Part shown: positions 12,331-24,554 of the stretch, one piece after another
Position numbering within the stretch: position 1 is the stretch's first letter
Layout: the number at the start of each line of letters is the position of its first letter
From: Tetragonia tetragonoides
Lineage: Eukaryota; Streptophyta; Magnoliopsida; Caryophyllales; Aizoaceae
Assembly (NCBI GenBank): GCA_038025085.1
Contig: CM076152.1
Location: forward strand, 33,049,501 to 33,113,500
Reading direction: 5' to 3'
DNA length: 64,000 nucleotides
The notes under the pieces: model-generated
Told to the model about the DNA's origin: nothing
The model's input: only the letters and a program-made list of their open reading frames with translations
Databases searched by the model: none
Program-made: the position numbers and the translations under genes

Positions 12331-12790
12331 GGTGACGGTGGTGGTGGTGGTGGTGATTTTGGGGAGGAGTGAGGGAAATTATCGGGAAGTGTTCACCATG
12401 AATGAAGTACACAACAATTTGGTTTTTTTTATTTTGGAAATTTGCTCTAAATAATTCCAAGTTTAAGTGGTGTGCCAAAAATAATTTTAATTGAGAAAAT
12501 TTAGTGGCATTTTATGTTTTTGGTGCATAAGTGGCATTTAATTTTGGGAATGAAAAAAAGACAAAAAACACGTCTTAAGTCCTAAACTCCACTTTCATTA
12601 AATCTTTCGGTTCTTACCATTACTCAATACTCATCGTACTCCTCCCTCTTCTATTTCAACAAGATTCCATCCAACAAATTATCATTTGATCATTATAAAT
12701 CATGAGTAGTCAAGTTAATCATATTATAAACTTACCTGACCTATCAAATGCATTCTCTAGCTCAAAAAAAATGCATTCTCTAGAAGAGGA
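12331..12790. promoter_or_regulatory. upstream region of the kinase gene
   Basis: Holds the 5' leader of the minus-strand kinase, an ACC-rich stretch just before the ATG (12331-12356). No clear TATA box is visible. The word atgcattctctag occurs twice at 12749-12783, next to the Copia remnant. Confidence 0.4.
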
Positions 12791-12793
12791 AAT

Positions 12794-14440
12794 ATGAAAA
12801 TTCAGATGGCAAGGTTAGAGCAGAGCGGTTATCGAGCTCGAGACCATGGTAGAGGACGAGGTCAATGTGGAGGTGAGCAACGTCAATTCAAGAGCAATAT
12901 CCAGTGCTGTTATGGTAAAAAAAAATATGGGCACAAGGAAGCTGAGTGTTGGAGTAAGCAAAAAGATAAACAGAAGCTCCTTCATTTTACAGACAAGATT
13001 GAGGAGGAGAGCAAGCTATTCATAGCCTACTCAGCAGGTCAAGATGGTCTTAATGGCGTTTGGATTCTGGATAGTGGATGCTCCAACCACATGTCTGGAA
13101 CAAAGTCATCATTCAATGAGCTCGACGAATCAAAAAATGGTGAAGTTCGACTAGGTAATGACAAGCAGATGAAAGTCGAAGGCAAAGGTACAATTGCCAT
13201 CAAAATAATACAAGGTAATGTTAAACTTCTTTTTTCATGTGTAATTTGTGCCTAGTTTAACTCATAACTTGTTGAGTAATAGACAATTGATGATTAGTAG
13301 ATATATGGCTGTGTTTGATGGTAATGCATGTGAAGTTAGTGATAGAAAAACTGGTCAGACCATAGCAATACTTCATATGACACAAAATAGAATGTTCCCT
13401 CTTGATATCTCAATTGTTATTAGCAAGGCCTTGATTGTTGGTGATAAATAATTTATTATTAGTGGATATAAGGTTGTGTTTGATGGTGATGCATGTGAGT
13501 TAGTGATAGAAAAACTGGTCACACCAAAGCAATGTTTCATACGACACAAAACAGAATGTTTTCTCTTGATGTCTCAATTGTTATTAGCAAGGCCTTGATT
13601 GTTGAGTAATATACAATATAATTGATGATTAGTGGATATAAGATTGTGTTTAATGGTGATGCATGTGAAGTTAGTGATAGAACATCTGGTTAGACCATAG
13701 CAATGCTTCATTTGACACAAAATAGAATGTTCCCTCGTGATGTCTCAATCGTTATTAGCAAGGCCTTTATTGTTAGGGGGATGATGATGCAAATTTGTGG
13801 CATTTACAGTATATATGGGCATTTGCATGTTATTGGTCTGAAACTTCTCATTCGAAAGAAAATGGTTATTAACTTACCGAAAATAGGACAACTGGACTTT
13901 TGTGAAGGTCGTGTTTACACTGCTATGTGGTCCAATGAGTATTGAGTCTCTTGGTGGAAGTCTTTATTTTCTACTGTTCACTGATGATTATAGCCGTATG
14001 AGTTTGTTGTATTTCTTGAAATTTAAACCATAAATCTTTGAAAATTTCAAGAAATTCAAGGTGTTGGTGAAGAACCAATGTGGTCAGTCAATAGAGACTA
14101 TTCGGTACGATAGGGATGGTGAGTTTACCTCTATTGAATTCAATGTTTTTTGTGAGGAAAATAGAATCCACATGGAGTTTAACTCCACCATACATTTTGG
14201 AGCAGAATAAGGTGGCTGAACCGAAGATAAGAACGGTGGTGGAAATGGCTCAAAGTATGATGGCAGCACGAGGTCTTCAAAGAAGAAGCGGTAGCAACAA
14301 CAGTGTACCTTCTAAATATCTCACCGATAAGGGTAGTTATGAACCAAACTCCATATGAAGCATGGAAGAGAAGGAATCCACGGGTAAGCCATGGGTGATA
14401 TTTTTCACCCTTAAAATGTGCAATTAATGGCTGAGAGGTG
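12794..14440 (+). pseudogene. decayed Ty1/Copia Gag-Pol fragment
   Basis: Order of remnants: arginine/glycine-rich Gag end; a zinc knuckle with one cysteine position lost (CYGKKKYGHKEAEC); the protease region with the aspartic site in WILDSGCSNHMSG; pre-integrase (PSLTHNLLS, then three tandem copies of the FDGNACEVSDRKTG-IVISKA segment); an integrase core piece with TDDYSRMSLLYFLKF and a DRDGEF motif; then TPYEAWKRRNPR. Frameshifts and stops occur at about 13240, 13450, 13945 and 14210. Reverse transcriptase, RNase H and both LTRs are absent. It is non-functional. Confidence 0.9.
13262..13790 (+). repeat. three tandem copies of a ~170-bp Copia segment
   Basis: Copies start near 13262, 13444 and 13606. 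Each contains gtgtttgatggtgatgcatg-type sequence, the acacaaaayagaatgtt block and ttgttattagcaaggcc. The middle copy has a one-base loss that shifts frame. The duplication affects only the pre-integrase region. Confidence 0.9.
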
Positions 14441-14814
14441 TGTCGTTACTTGACATAGGTTGATTGTACCTTTGAAATTTTGTGATGTCCTCATTGTGTT
14501 TCAATCAAATCAGTACACTCGCTCACTACTCTGCTAATTTGTTTGGATTTGTGGGTATTTAGAGGTTGTTTTGGTTTGAGTTGGAGGAGAAAGATGTAAA
14601 GGTTCTTTTAGTTTCTCTCTCCGATTTTACTCTTGTTTTTGCCCAATCTAATCAAACCCGAATTTGAGAAAATGAGATGCACGTGTCTCACTCTCTCAAA
14701 TATATCTAATACCATAATGTTGCTTGCAAACAATTTAGAATATAAAATGGGTCTTTTATGTTTTTGGAGAAAAGCAAGTAAACTGTTGATTGCTTCATTC
14801 AGAAATTAGAAAAA
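14441..14814. other. intergenic, nothing recognised
   Basis: AT-rich sequence with no open frame of note and no repeat I can name. Confidence 0.4.
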
Positions 14815-15709
14815 CTAGGAGGTTACCCGTGCTACGCACGGACTATCCTGATATTACAAATTTTTTTAATATGCTTAGATAATTTTTTCTAATAATACAA
14901 AAATATTTTTGAATGAGAATGGTGATGATCAAAATATTATACATGTCCTAAGTAATTGACTTATCTCTAAAAATATCTATTACTTACCCGTCAAAATAAT
15001 AAAATAATAATATCTAATATTGATCAACTAACCCGCCAATTTACCTCAAATATATAACTTTTTTGATGCAAAATATATAACTTAACAAACTGTCACCCTA
15101 CATGTGACCCTGCTTGTCACTTTATTTCGTTGGTCTTATCCATGAAAATTTTAGTCTCATGTCAAACGAGTGACTATACCCTCAACCAGTTTGATCTGAT
15201 CTGATTATTCCTTAATGTGGGTTTCTCTAATTAGAATTTGAAAGTTAAAAGTCTAACCTTTTTTCGAATGAAAATAAAAATAACCTCTGAACTCAACATC
15301 TAAAAAATAATAATTTATCAAGATGTGATAATATTTGTAGTTACCTACGCTTATACCCACAACTATGTAACACTCGTTATATGTCTCCCAAAAAAAAATG
15401 TAACACTTGTTATATTACATGCATATATCCCCACAAATATTCATCATATATACCTAATTAGAAGTTTATTTATCAACAAAAACAAATATTAGAAATTTAT
15501 TTTATTACTGAACCCACATAGGATTTATTGTAGACGCTAATAGTCAAAAATCTAACCTTTTTATATGACCTAATTAGTTAACAACTGAAAACGTTAAAGT
15601 TGTACATTGATCCCATTTTAGATTGTATTTAATAAGAAATATGAATAGTCCATAGCAATTATTGTAGGATATTTATTTATTGCAACTCATTATTCTCCAC
15701 AATAAAAGC

Positions 15710-15741
<32 letters not shown>

Positions 15742-15780
15742 AATCCATTCAATACGTGACACATGTCACATTACCAACGA
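14815..15780 (-). mobile_element. Helitron-type 3' terminus (minus strand); 5' end unresolved
   Basis: On the minus strand a perfect hairpin CCGTGC-(gta)-GCACGG (14827-14841) is followed by a short spacer and CTAG (14818-14815), then host T. This is the layout expected of a Helitron 3' end (hairpin plus CTRR, inserted before T). The start (TC) would lie at higher coordinates; I could not fix it, so the right limit is a guess. No helicase or Rep frame is visible. Confidence 0.6.
15719..15738. repeat. poly(A) tract
   Basis: About 20 A residues. The short lysine-rich frame across it is an artefact. Confidence 0.8.
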
Positions 15781-15843
15781 TCTTACCCAAAATTATATAT
15801 ATATATTAGATGTCAAGCCTATTATATATGCATACAATTATAC

Positions 15844-16690
15844 GGTGGCGGATCCAGAAGAAAATTTCACTGGGGGTACCTTGTAATATAAATTATATAC
15901 ATTCAATTTATTTTTATAAGTCGGATAGTTTCATTAATCACCTAGCAAAAGTAGATATTTTTTTTTAAATAAAATTACACTTTCAGTATCAAATTTGGGT
16001 TAATTCAATGTTCACCCAACAAGTTATAACCACAACCAGAGAGGTTTTTTTTTTTTAATTTTTGAATACACTTTTAATATAAAAAATAAATTACTCCAAT
16101 AGATTTCGCTCCCTTTTAAGTTTTAAGAGTCACATTAAAAAAGTCTTCCAAAACATGCTTGAAAATATTACATTTTCTCTACCTGCTGGTGAAAGACACA
16201 GAAGTAAAATAAAATTTGATTGGTTAAACAAAATAAAGTTAGGATAGCGAGATAAAAAAAAATTATAAAAAAAAAGTCTTAAGTCTCAGAAAGGCACTGT
16301 AGCTGAATTATGATCAAAACCAAACCAGGCATAATATCAGGTTATTAACTCACTAGTACTTTAGTAGCTCTGTAGGCATAGGAAGGAAAAAGGAAATCTT
16401 ATCACACACAAAAAAAAAAAAAATGGAATAGAAAAGTTAGTGTGAAAAGTGAAAACTGACAAGAATGTCTTATCAAATAAGAGTGAATCAACTTCTTTTC
16501 TCTTTTCGTTCAATTAGTTTAATGCTCAGAACACAAAGTTATTTTTTATTTTTTATGGGGCATGGTTGACAGTTTAGATGGAGCACAACCTTTTAGCTGT
16601 CAGGGGCATTCCTTGAGCCTTAAAATATGAGTTGTTTGGCCAAAGTTCAGAGGGGTCATTCCTCTTGTCTTACACTACTGAATCCGCCTG
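15844..16690. mobile_element. non-autonomous MULE-like element with 9-bp TSD
   Basis: The ends GGTGGCGGATCCAG and, inverted, CAGGCGGATTCAG are flanked by a perfect 9-bp direct repeat CAATTATAC at 15835-15843 and 16691-16699. A 9-bp duplication is typical of the Mutator superfamily. The interior is AT-rich and has no transposase. Confidence 0.85.
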
Positions 16691-16699
16691 CAATTATAC

Positions 16700-17040
16700 A
16701 AAACAAACTAAATGCCCTACAAATAAACCACTAAACTGACATGGGTTATAGCTCATTAACTCAATACTAAATAGAAGACAAATGCTTAATAACAAAATAA
16801 ACAACCCACTAAAGTAATGTTAACAAATGACTCCTAAAATCAAGGACACGGCTAAATTGTACTTATGAAATAGTTACTCAACATTTTTGAGAGAGCACTC
16901 CGTCCACTTGGATTAAATAATGTAGTGGGTTTTCAGTAAGTACAAGTACAATATAACACAACATATCATAACTGAAACAAAGGAGTTGTGGTATACTCAT
17001 ATTTAGGGAAAGAGCAACACCACTTACAAGTCAGGTGATC
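16700..17040. other. intergenic, nothing recognised
   Basis: AT-rich, without gene or clear repeat. Confidence 0.4.
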
Positions 17041-17054
17041 ATTTAACACTCATT

Positions 17055-17270
17055 CGTTGGTATATATTTCTGGCGGAGACAGCTTATTCTACGAAAATAT
17101 TTGACGTACTCATCAATCTTGTATATGACCCCCGACCGGTAGAGATGCCGTCGGAGTTGCCGGGATATATTTCTAGCGGAGACCTCTTATTCCACGAAAA
17201 TATTTGGCGTACTCACCAATCTTGTACAGGACCCCCGGTCGGTTATGATGTCGCGGAGTTGAGGGAATGA
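17055..17270. repeat. two tandem ~107-bp repeats
   Basis: Both copies contain ggngatatatttct, ggagac, cttattcyacgaaaatatttg, cgtactcaycaatcttgta and gacccccg. They share about 85% identity by eye and lie downstream (minus strand) of the gag-like frame. They may belong to the same retroelement. Confidence 0.85.
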
Positions 17271-17354
17271 TGGGACAACTAAGAGTATATATATGTGTAT
17301 TAGTGTGATCCTTTTAATGTCGTAATGAGGATCGGTGTCGCCGATGACGTCGAT

Positions 17355-17680
17355 TTATTGTCTTTGAATGCCGAGGTAACTTGATTCTCTATTTTCGATG
17401 ACAACAATGACAACCTCTGTATCCATTTGTTCGAGAAATGAAATGGGAACGGCTAAGATTTCATCTTGAACATCGTCGAATCTAAGGTCTAAACCCTTGA
17501 GAAAACAAATCGGTAAATATTGTTGATATATCTTGGTCCATTGTTGATACTTCCATGAGATGGCGGAGTTAACTTGATGAACAACCTTATTATTAAATTC
17601 TTTCATATATTGACTAACCGACCGATCACCTTGAACAATACCCTCAATTCTTCACAAACTAAGCTCTATCTTTTCCATGA
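17355..17680 (-). pseudogene. Copia-type Gag fragment
   Basis: Read on the minus strand from ATG 17680, one in-frame stop comes after eight codons, then an open frame runs to 17355. Key features: IVQGDRSVSQYMKEFNNKVV, then FLKGLDLRFDDVQDEIL. These match the layout of Copia Gag (the G-x-x-S-V-x-x-Y motif and the FL.GL...F..V...IL motif). Zinc knuckle and pol are absent. A 5S-like sequence lies about 125 bp upstream in the same orientation. Confidence 0.65.
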
Positions 17681-17802
17681 TGAAGAAGTTGTTGGATTTG
17701 GGAAGAAGTTTGAGGATTTGGGGAGAATTTTAGGGATTTAGGATAAGAAATTAAGAGACGAGAGAGAAGAGTGACAATGTGGTTAATGAGTTGATATTAC
17801 TG

Positions 17803-17912
17803 AGTGCAACACGAGGACTTCCAGGAGGTCACCCATCCTAGTAGTCTCCCCCAAACACGCTTAACCGTGGAGTTTTGGTGGATATGATGCATTGGTGTTG
17901 GTATGATGGCAC
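17803..17912 (-). pseudogene. 5S rRNA-like sequence
   Basis: The minus strand reads as plant 5S rRNA from GTGCCATCATACCA through a box-A-like TTAAGCGTGTTTGGG and the C box GATGGGTGACCTCCTGG to GTCCTCGTGTTGCAC. There is a 3-base loss in the middle, a one-base loss in CCTGGGAAG and several substitutions, so it is not a functional gene. It may be a dispersed 5S pseudogene or part of a Cassandra-type LTR. No Met-tRNA primer site or second copy was seen nearby. Confidence 0.88.
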
Positions 17913-17929
17913 TGAACAAAAGTAGGTAG

Positions 17930-18890
17930 TTAGGCTCGAGTAGAACTGTTATCCTTTCAACAAAGGCCTTTACCATCTCTCCTTTAATTATCGCTTTGCA
18001 ATATGCCTAATTGTCTAACCACTCCAGGATTACCTTTCAATGCCCTCACATGTGTTCAAGACGTGTCATCCTTATTATGGCGCAATGTGTTTTATGGAAA
18101 CTTCTGTTTGTGTTACATTTGACTCCCATTTAGAATTTCTCATCTTCGAGTACCTCTTTCACATTCGCTCGAATCAAAACTACTTGATAAATGAGGAAGT
18201 CCTTAGTTCGTTTAAAGCATGATTGTTTCGCCACTTCCATAACCACCATAGCAATCATGGCAAAAACAATATGCAATTTTTATGAGATCCAAGTGTTTTA
18301 CAATTCAGGGCCTTAAAGAGGAGATTATGAAGTCACGCTCTTGGGTATTTTATGAGTTGTGCCACAAACGGAGTGTTTAGCCTCAATCCCTAAGTATGAG
18401 ATTGATATCCCACAAATCGTATTTGTTCTCATGCATATCATTACTAATTCATCCAACTAGATGAATCATTATTACTTACATCTCCAAACGATTTAACACT
18501 ACGCTACAGAAAATTGTTTCAACCAGACAAAAACGTAGTGATACAAGCTAATACTTGGGTAGTTGGGTATGTCACCTTGCCTCACTCTCCACCTTCTTGA
18601 CCTTTGCTTGTATTCTATATTTAATGAGGGAAAACACAAAAGAACGCAAGGCGAAAAATAAAGTATATACACCCCACATAAGAAAATATTTAATATTATG
18701 AAAATACAAATTTACAATCATATTAGACCATTTAAGTACCCTCTTCAAGGATCTATTCATCCTAAAGTATATAATATAGCCAAGTATAATGTTTCACTTG
18801 CTGATATTTGATAAACATGATGTAGCCATCACCAGATTCATAGTATCACATGTTTTATCCCCGTGCTTCGCAGAGTTCGTAAAATAACTT
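17930..18890. other. intergenic, nothing recognised
   Basis: No supported gene. Short frames on both strands have no recognisable motif. Confidence 0.4.
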
Positions 18891-18904
18891 GACAAATACA
18901 TAAC

Positions 18905-19650
18905 GAAACTGCTTAACGTAAACCTGAAATTACTTAATGTAAATATTTTTATCTTAATGTTTTCCAAAACGCCCTTTTCATTTGATGAAAGACAATTCTT
19001 TCTCCTCAACCTCTTTTTGCTGTCAGAGTTCTTTTGCTATGTTCATTGACTAAATCACAATTATAATACTTCTGATACAGACTATTTATATGGATTCAAT
19101 TAGAAATTAAGAAACAATAAAAAAATGAATTCTAACTTATTTTTGGTTTTGATTATTTCATTGATTATGATTTAGGGTGGTGGTTGGATGGTTGTTTAAT
19201 GATGGGCGTTAGTCGGCACTCTTTGAAGGATTGCCGAATAACCCAGTTGAAGACGATGCTGACCGCCTTCTCGCCAGCCATCACCACCAGCCTCTCCCCT
19301 CACTACCCGCTACCTGCCATCCGCTAGCTCTACATAACATCGGGAACCACCAAAGGTTTGACTGATTTGGAAAACCAAAAGTACATATGTTCAACAAATC
19401 AACAAAGGGGCATAAAAAAACAATATTGGAATAGATAACTAGAAGAAAGAAGAAGTAGGTTTTGATCCATATGCCACCTGCCATCACACTCTTTTAAGTT
19501 TTTCAATGGTCAAACACTTATCCAATATTTGAGTAGATGGAAGGGGCGAAGAGATGGAAGGGATGGAGGGGAAGGGGTGGAAATATGCCAAGGGTATTTA
19601 GGGAAAAATATTTATATTAAGTAATTTTAGATTTACATTTAGCAATCCCC
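18905..19650. mobile_element. MULE family copy A, 746 bp
   Basis: The left end GAAACTGCTTAACGTAAAC and the right end, inverted, GGGGATTGCTAAATG form ~45-bp imperfect TIRs that also share ATTACTTAAT and a TATTTTTnnC block. Nine-base flanks ATACATAAC (18896-18904) and ATACATAAA (19651-19659) differ at one base. No transposase. Same family as 19815-27189 and 28876-29665. Confidence 0.82.
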
Positions 19651-20969
19651 ATACATAAAGTTTGATAGTAAAATTATCTTATGTGAAATGAATCTTATTT
19701 TTAAAATATATTGTTTTTCGGAGAGGTCTATTGATGCATGCTAATTTTTAAATATATAATTGCATGTCATCGTCATTCTTAATGAAACCGAATTAAATTT
19801 AATGATATTAAAACGAAGTTGCTTAACGTAAATCGCAAATTAATTAACGTAAATCTTTTCGACACAAAACTGCCCAAACTACCCTTTTATTTGTAAAGGA
19901 GCATTCTCTTCTTCTTCCTCTTCCTTTTCCTCTCCTCTTTCTCTCATCATTCCCTCTATTCAATCAATATGGATGATTCATTCAATGAAAACAAAATCTT
20001 TGATCAAATTAATGATGATATTAAGGTGATTATTATAATTTAGATTAGTTTCCTTTTCAATCTATTAATTGTTATAGTTTTTGTGGGTGGTAGGTTAGAG
20101 TTTATTGGAGGGTGGTCAGGGGCGGCAGGCTAGGGTTTTGGGTGGCAACCATGGCGGTTGGGGGCGTTGGCTGACAGAGGGTGGTTTCGTTGTGGAGAGA
20201 GAGAGATCGGGTCGCAGGTTCGTGGTGGGGCTTGGAGGGGGGCGGACTGGTGGTCGTCGGGCGGCGGTGAGGGCTAGGTCAGTTCGCTGGTGGGGCTGAC
20301 GGGTCAAAGAGGTTGTGAATCTTGGCGGGTCAAAGATTGTGAACGGTCGAACTCACTCATGTATCTGCAAGTCCGATCCCAATCTGCTCATTTAGATCCC
20401 AGTTTCATGAGATTTGATGCAATATTGTTCGATCAAATGCACAAGCAGGGTGAAACACATTCAATTACTTCAGATACATATTCCAAAATGATCTAAACTA
20501 CCGAGATATTCCACCAAATAATGTCCATGTACATTTGCCGACATTCCTATAATATCAATTCTTAAAAGAATTGTTTCTGGTGCCAGATTCAGTTGCAATT
20601 TGCAATTGTGAATTGTGATAGAGCACAAAATATGGTCATATCAGAAAGTAAGGGATTTTCTAGGGATACTTTGATGATTGTTTAATTTTGAATGTCATGT
20701 CATGATTTCATTAAGGCCCCATATCAAGATTTGAATACTTTAGTTTCTGAATCTAGGAAGTAACTACTTCTCAGGTGAGATTTCACACCTTCGAAGGCGG
20801 TATCCCATAGGAATGGGGCTCTTTAGCTTGCTTCTAGTTCTCGACACTGTGGATCTGAGGGTGGGGTTTCAAATTTTATTTTTTTATTTAACTAGAGAGA
20901 AAAGAGAGAGTAGGAAAGGGTGACAAAATGGTCAAGGGTATTATTGAAAAAAAAATTAAGTTAAGTAAT

Positions 20970-21715
20970 TGTAGGCACTAAAAATTTATTAAGTGTCTTA
21001 ATTGAATTTGATTAATTATTTTGGGTTAAAATATATTTTGCTTGATTTAATTAATCCCGAAAATTAAGATGGGCCAAAAGCCATCAAAATGGGCTTATAT
21101 TTAACCCTTGGGCCAACACACACCTGTTGGGCCAAATAAACAGTTAAATCGGCCAAACCCACAAGAAAAGACTACCAAGTCAAGAAACTGGGCCAGTCCA
21201 TGACTACCAAGCCCGTTAATGATCAGAGCTCTCTGTTCCTCTCTATAAATATCGAAGTCTCACTTCATTCCAAAGGTTGAAAATTATCTACAAGCAGAAA
21301 GCCCTGCCAGACCATTTTCTCCACCGACTTTGCAACCTTGATCGAGATTCAAGTCTTCAAAGACCCTCGATCAAGAACATTCAAATTGAATAACTGCAGA
21401 AGCACAACCTCAACGACTTACAAATCATCACGAGGTGCACATACATCACAACAGTTACATTCGAGATCAAGCCTAGGCCCTCAAATCTAGATCTACGTGT
21501 GCGCCGCAACATTCGGAGGAGACGTCACTACTTTGCTCGAGATCAAGTCATTTGACCCTCGACTCAAAGTCAACTGAGAGACAGAATCAGAGGATTTATT
21601 AATTTGTTCATTGTAACAGATAGAAAATACAGAGATTTTAACCCATATATTCAAATCAATACAAATTATATTTGTTCAACTTATTTTTGCCTACGCATTA
21701 ATTTTGTTGTCTACA
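20970..21715 (+). repeat. 5' LTR
   Basis: Starts TGTAGGCACTAAAAATTT and ends GTTGTCTACA. A TATA-like ctataaata at about 21243-21251 probably marks the promoter. Confidence 0.95.
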
Positions 21716-21796
21716 AATTTTGGCACGCTCGGTGGGACCTCTCTGCCTCTCATCTCTGTCTCCTCAACAAATCACATCAACTCCGCTGCAGCTAAC

Positions 21797-23092
21797 ATGA
21801 CATCACGAAGAACTGTCTTCCAGCATCCGCACAAATCATTTGGATCATCAAGTCGACGGTACACAAGTAATGGTGTTATGCCCAATAACCAACACAGTAA
21901 GGCTACCAAGAGCATGACAAAAGTTCTTGGTATCCTTACCGCTCAATAAACTTTGCTAGCCCTCAAAAGGTCTCGCGGATCACTTGTGTTTGGCGTTAAG
22001 TGTTCAGGTGAAACAAAACAAGCGACTGCTTCACCAACATGGGAGAAAGGTACAAAAGATGTAGTCGAGAAGATCCTCACTCACATCAACCTAATGCTCC
22101 GATCGTCGCCCCATGTGCAGGATAAATGCACGAGCACGGATCGCTCTGCATCTTCATCATACGAAGACACTCCGCTCCAACAAGTTGTTGAGCTCTCACA
22201 ATTTGTTGTCGCCTCTGTTCTGGTTACGGAAGTTAAAACTGTAGAGGAGCAATTGGAAAGCATGAGACAACTCCTTGACAAACTCTCTAAGGATAGCGAG
22301 GAGAAGGACGCTCAAATCAAGCGTCAAAACAAACATATTGCTTCCTTAACAAAGAAATTGGGTAAGAAAAAGATGGGCAAGTCTTCTAAAAGTGAAGGAC
22401 ACAGCAACAACCACGAGTCTCACGCCTGCTTTCTTATTGTCGAACAAATCAATGACATGATAGCAAGCGTTGTTAAGACTCATCTTAGTAACGACTCACA
22501 ACGAACATGCCTCTACACTAAACCATACAGCAAGAGGATTGACATGTTGGCAATGCCTGCTGGTTATCAACCTCCCAAATTTCAATAGTGTGATGAAAAT
22601 GGTAATCCTAAGCAACATGTCGCTCACTTCGTAGAGACTTGCAACAACGTCGGGACTGATGGCGACCATTTGGTGAAGCAGTTTCTTCGCTCACTCAAAG
22701 AGACAGCGTTTGACTGGTACACAGATCTGACTGCGAAATCCATCGACAGTTGGAAACAAATGGAAGGCGAGTTCCTAAATCACTTCTACAACACAAGGCG
22801 TGTCGTCAGCATGACTAAGTTGACTAACACTACGCAAGGCAATGATGAACTCGTCGTTAACTACATAGACCGTTGGCGCGCGCTATGCCTTGAGTGTAAG
22901 GATCGTCTCACTGAGGCCTCTGCGGTCGAGATGTGCATCCAATGCATGCAATGGGACTTGGTCTACATACTCCAAGGAATAAAGCCACGAACCTTTCAAG
23001 AGTTGGCAACACGAGCTCACGATATGGAGCTCACAATCGCTAACCATGAAGGTTATACTTCTTCGAATGAAAATGATGACTTTGAGGACTAG
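21797..23092 (+). pseudogene. gag of the LTR retrotransposon, two internal stops
   Basis: A single frame runs from ATG 21797 to TAG 23090-23092 and is interrupted by TAA at 21947-21949 and TAG at 22586-22588. The middle carries a charged coiled-coil-like stretch (EEQLESMRQLLDKLSKD and onward). The C-terminal third is a Ty3-type retrotransposon Gag domain (FLRSLKETAFDWYTDL, then W..ME.EFLNHFY, then YIDRWRALCLEC). The same frame continues into the first tandem array after two more stops, so the array probably arose in the gag tail. It normally forms the particle shell; this copy cannot make full-length protein. Confidence 0.85.
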
Positions 23093-23269
23093 CAGCCTAT
23101 TATCGTCAACCACTAAAGCTATTCTTCCCAAGACGAAGAAGATGAAGATAGAGATTCTACAGAGATGTCTTCGTCTGAGCCACAATTGCCATGAAAGGAG
23201 ATCACTAACCCTCATCCTTCTCCCTCTGCTAAGAAAAAATCAAGCAACTCTGAGGGGCAAGGCAAGAAC

Positions 23270-24110
23270 CTTGGGGGGCAAGACTTGGAGAACGCTCCCA
23301 AGCACCAAACGTCTCAAAACTTCATGCATCAAGATTTGGAGAAAGCTACCAAGCACCAAGTCCAACTTAAAACATCAAGCATTAAAACTTGGAGAAAGCT
23401 CTCACGCACCAAGTCATCTCAGAACTTTACTTGGAGAAAGCTACCAAGCACCAAGTTCAACTCATATCTTCAAGATTTGGAGAACGCTCACAAGCACCAA
23501 GTCCATCCCCACACTTCAAACATTGAGACTTGGAGAACGCTCCCAAGCACCAAACGTCTCAAAACTTTATGCATCAAGATTTGGAGAAAGCTACCAAGCA
23601 CCAAGTCCAACTTAAAACATCAAGCGTTAAAACTTGGAGAAAGCTACCAAGCACCAAGTTCAACTCATATCTTCAAGATTTGGAGAACGCTCACAAGCAC
23701 CTAGTCTACCCCAATGCTTTACATATCAATACTTGGAGAAAGCTGTCAAGCACCAAGTCTATCTCAAAGCATCAACCATCAAAACTTGGAGAAAGCTATC
23801 AAGCACCAAGTCTATTTCAAATTCTCAAGAGACATGGAGAAAGCTCGTAAGCACCATGTCTTCAACTCAACACTCGTACATTTACCACATTCGTTGTTCA
23901 GAGTGTCTACACAAATGACGCCAACAAGGTTGTTGATGGTGAACGACTTTGGGTGAGCTTTATCCTAACTCTGAAGTCCGCATCTGCAATGCTCCTAAGC
24001 AAGAGCTTAAACTGCACATTAGTTTAAAGTATTAAAACTTGGAGAAAGCTTGCAAGCACCAAGTCTACTTTAAAGAAAAATTAAATCATCAAGGTCTGGA
24101 GAAAGCTCTC
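23270..24110 (+). repeat. tandem array 1, ~50-bp unit
   Basis: At least 13 copies of a unit with core cttggagaaagctnccaag and caccaagt, spaced about 48-54 bp, more scattered after 23850. In one frame it encodes repeats of LEKATKHQVQ. Confidence 0.92.
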
Positions 24111-24554
24111 ACGCACCAGCCTGCCAAATTATTGATGCAATGGAAACTCCTAAGCAAGAGCTAAAACTGCACATCAAAAAAAAAAAAGAGGAAAGTTACT
24201 CCGAGCCCACAAGAGTATAAACTGTGCACGGCAAAACAAAAACAAAAACAAAAACATTTGAACTACGTGATGACTTGATCTTATAGAGTGATTGCATGCT
24301 CCTATAAGTACGTAGGCAACTTGGAAAAACAACTAACCAAGTACAGTCAAACAAACCATTAAACAAGTGTATGTGTCAGTTCAACAGGTGAAAGGTCGAA
24401 ATTGCTACTTTGCCACGCTTGGTGTCAAGGAACGACGTTCGTCAAAACTCCGACTGTGCAACTTGTCATTGCGTTATGAAGGAATCATTGTGCGCTAGCT
24501 AGTGAGCCCATGTGCCACTTTGGTTCTGTTGATGCATTTGTTCTGTCTAGTTCC

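Noticed and set aside
17803..17912. functional 5S rRNA gene
   Set aside because: Internal deletions and substitutions, single copy, no terminator T-run in place.
23046..23956. several overlapping ~100-190-codon frames
   Set aside because: Overlapping readings of tandem array 1. Only the gag frame has ancestry; none has a known domain.
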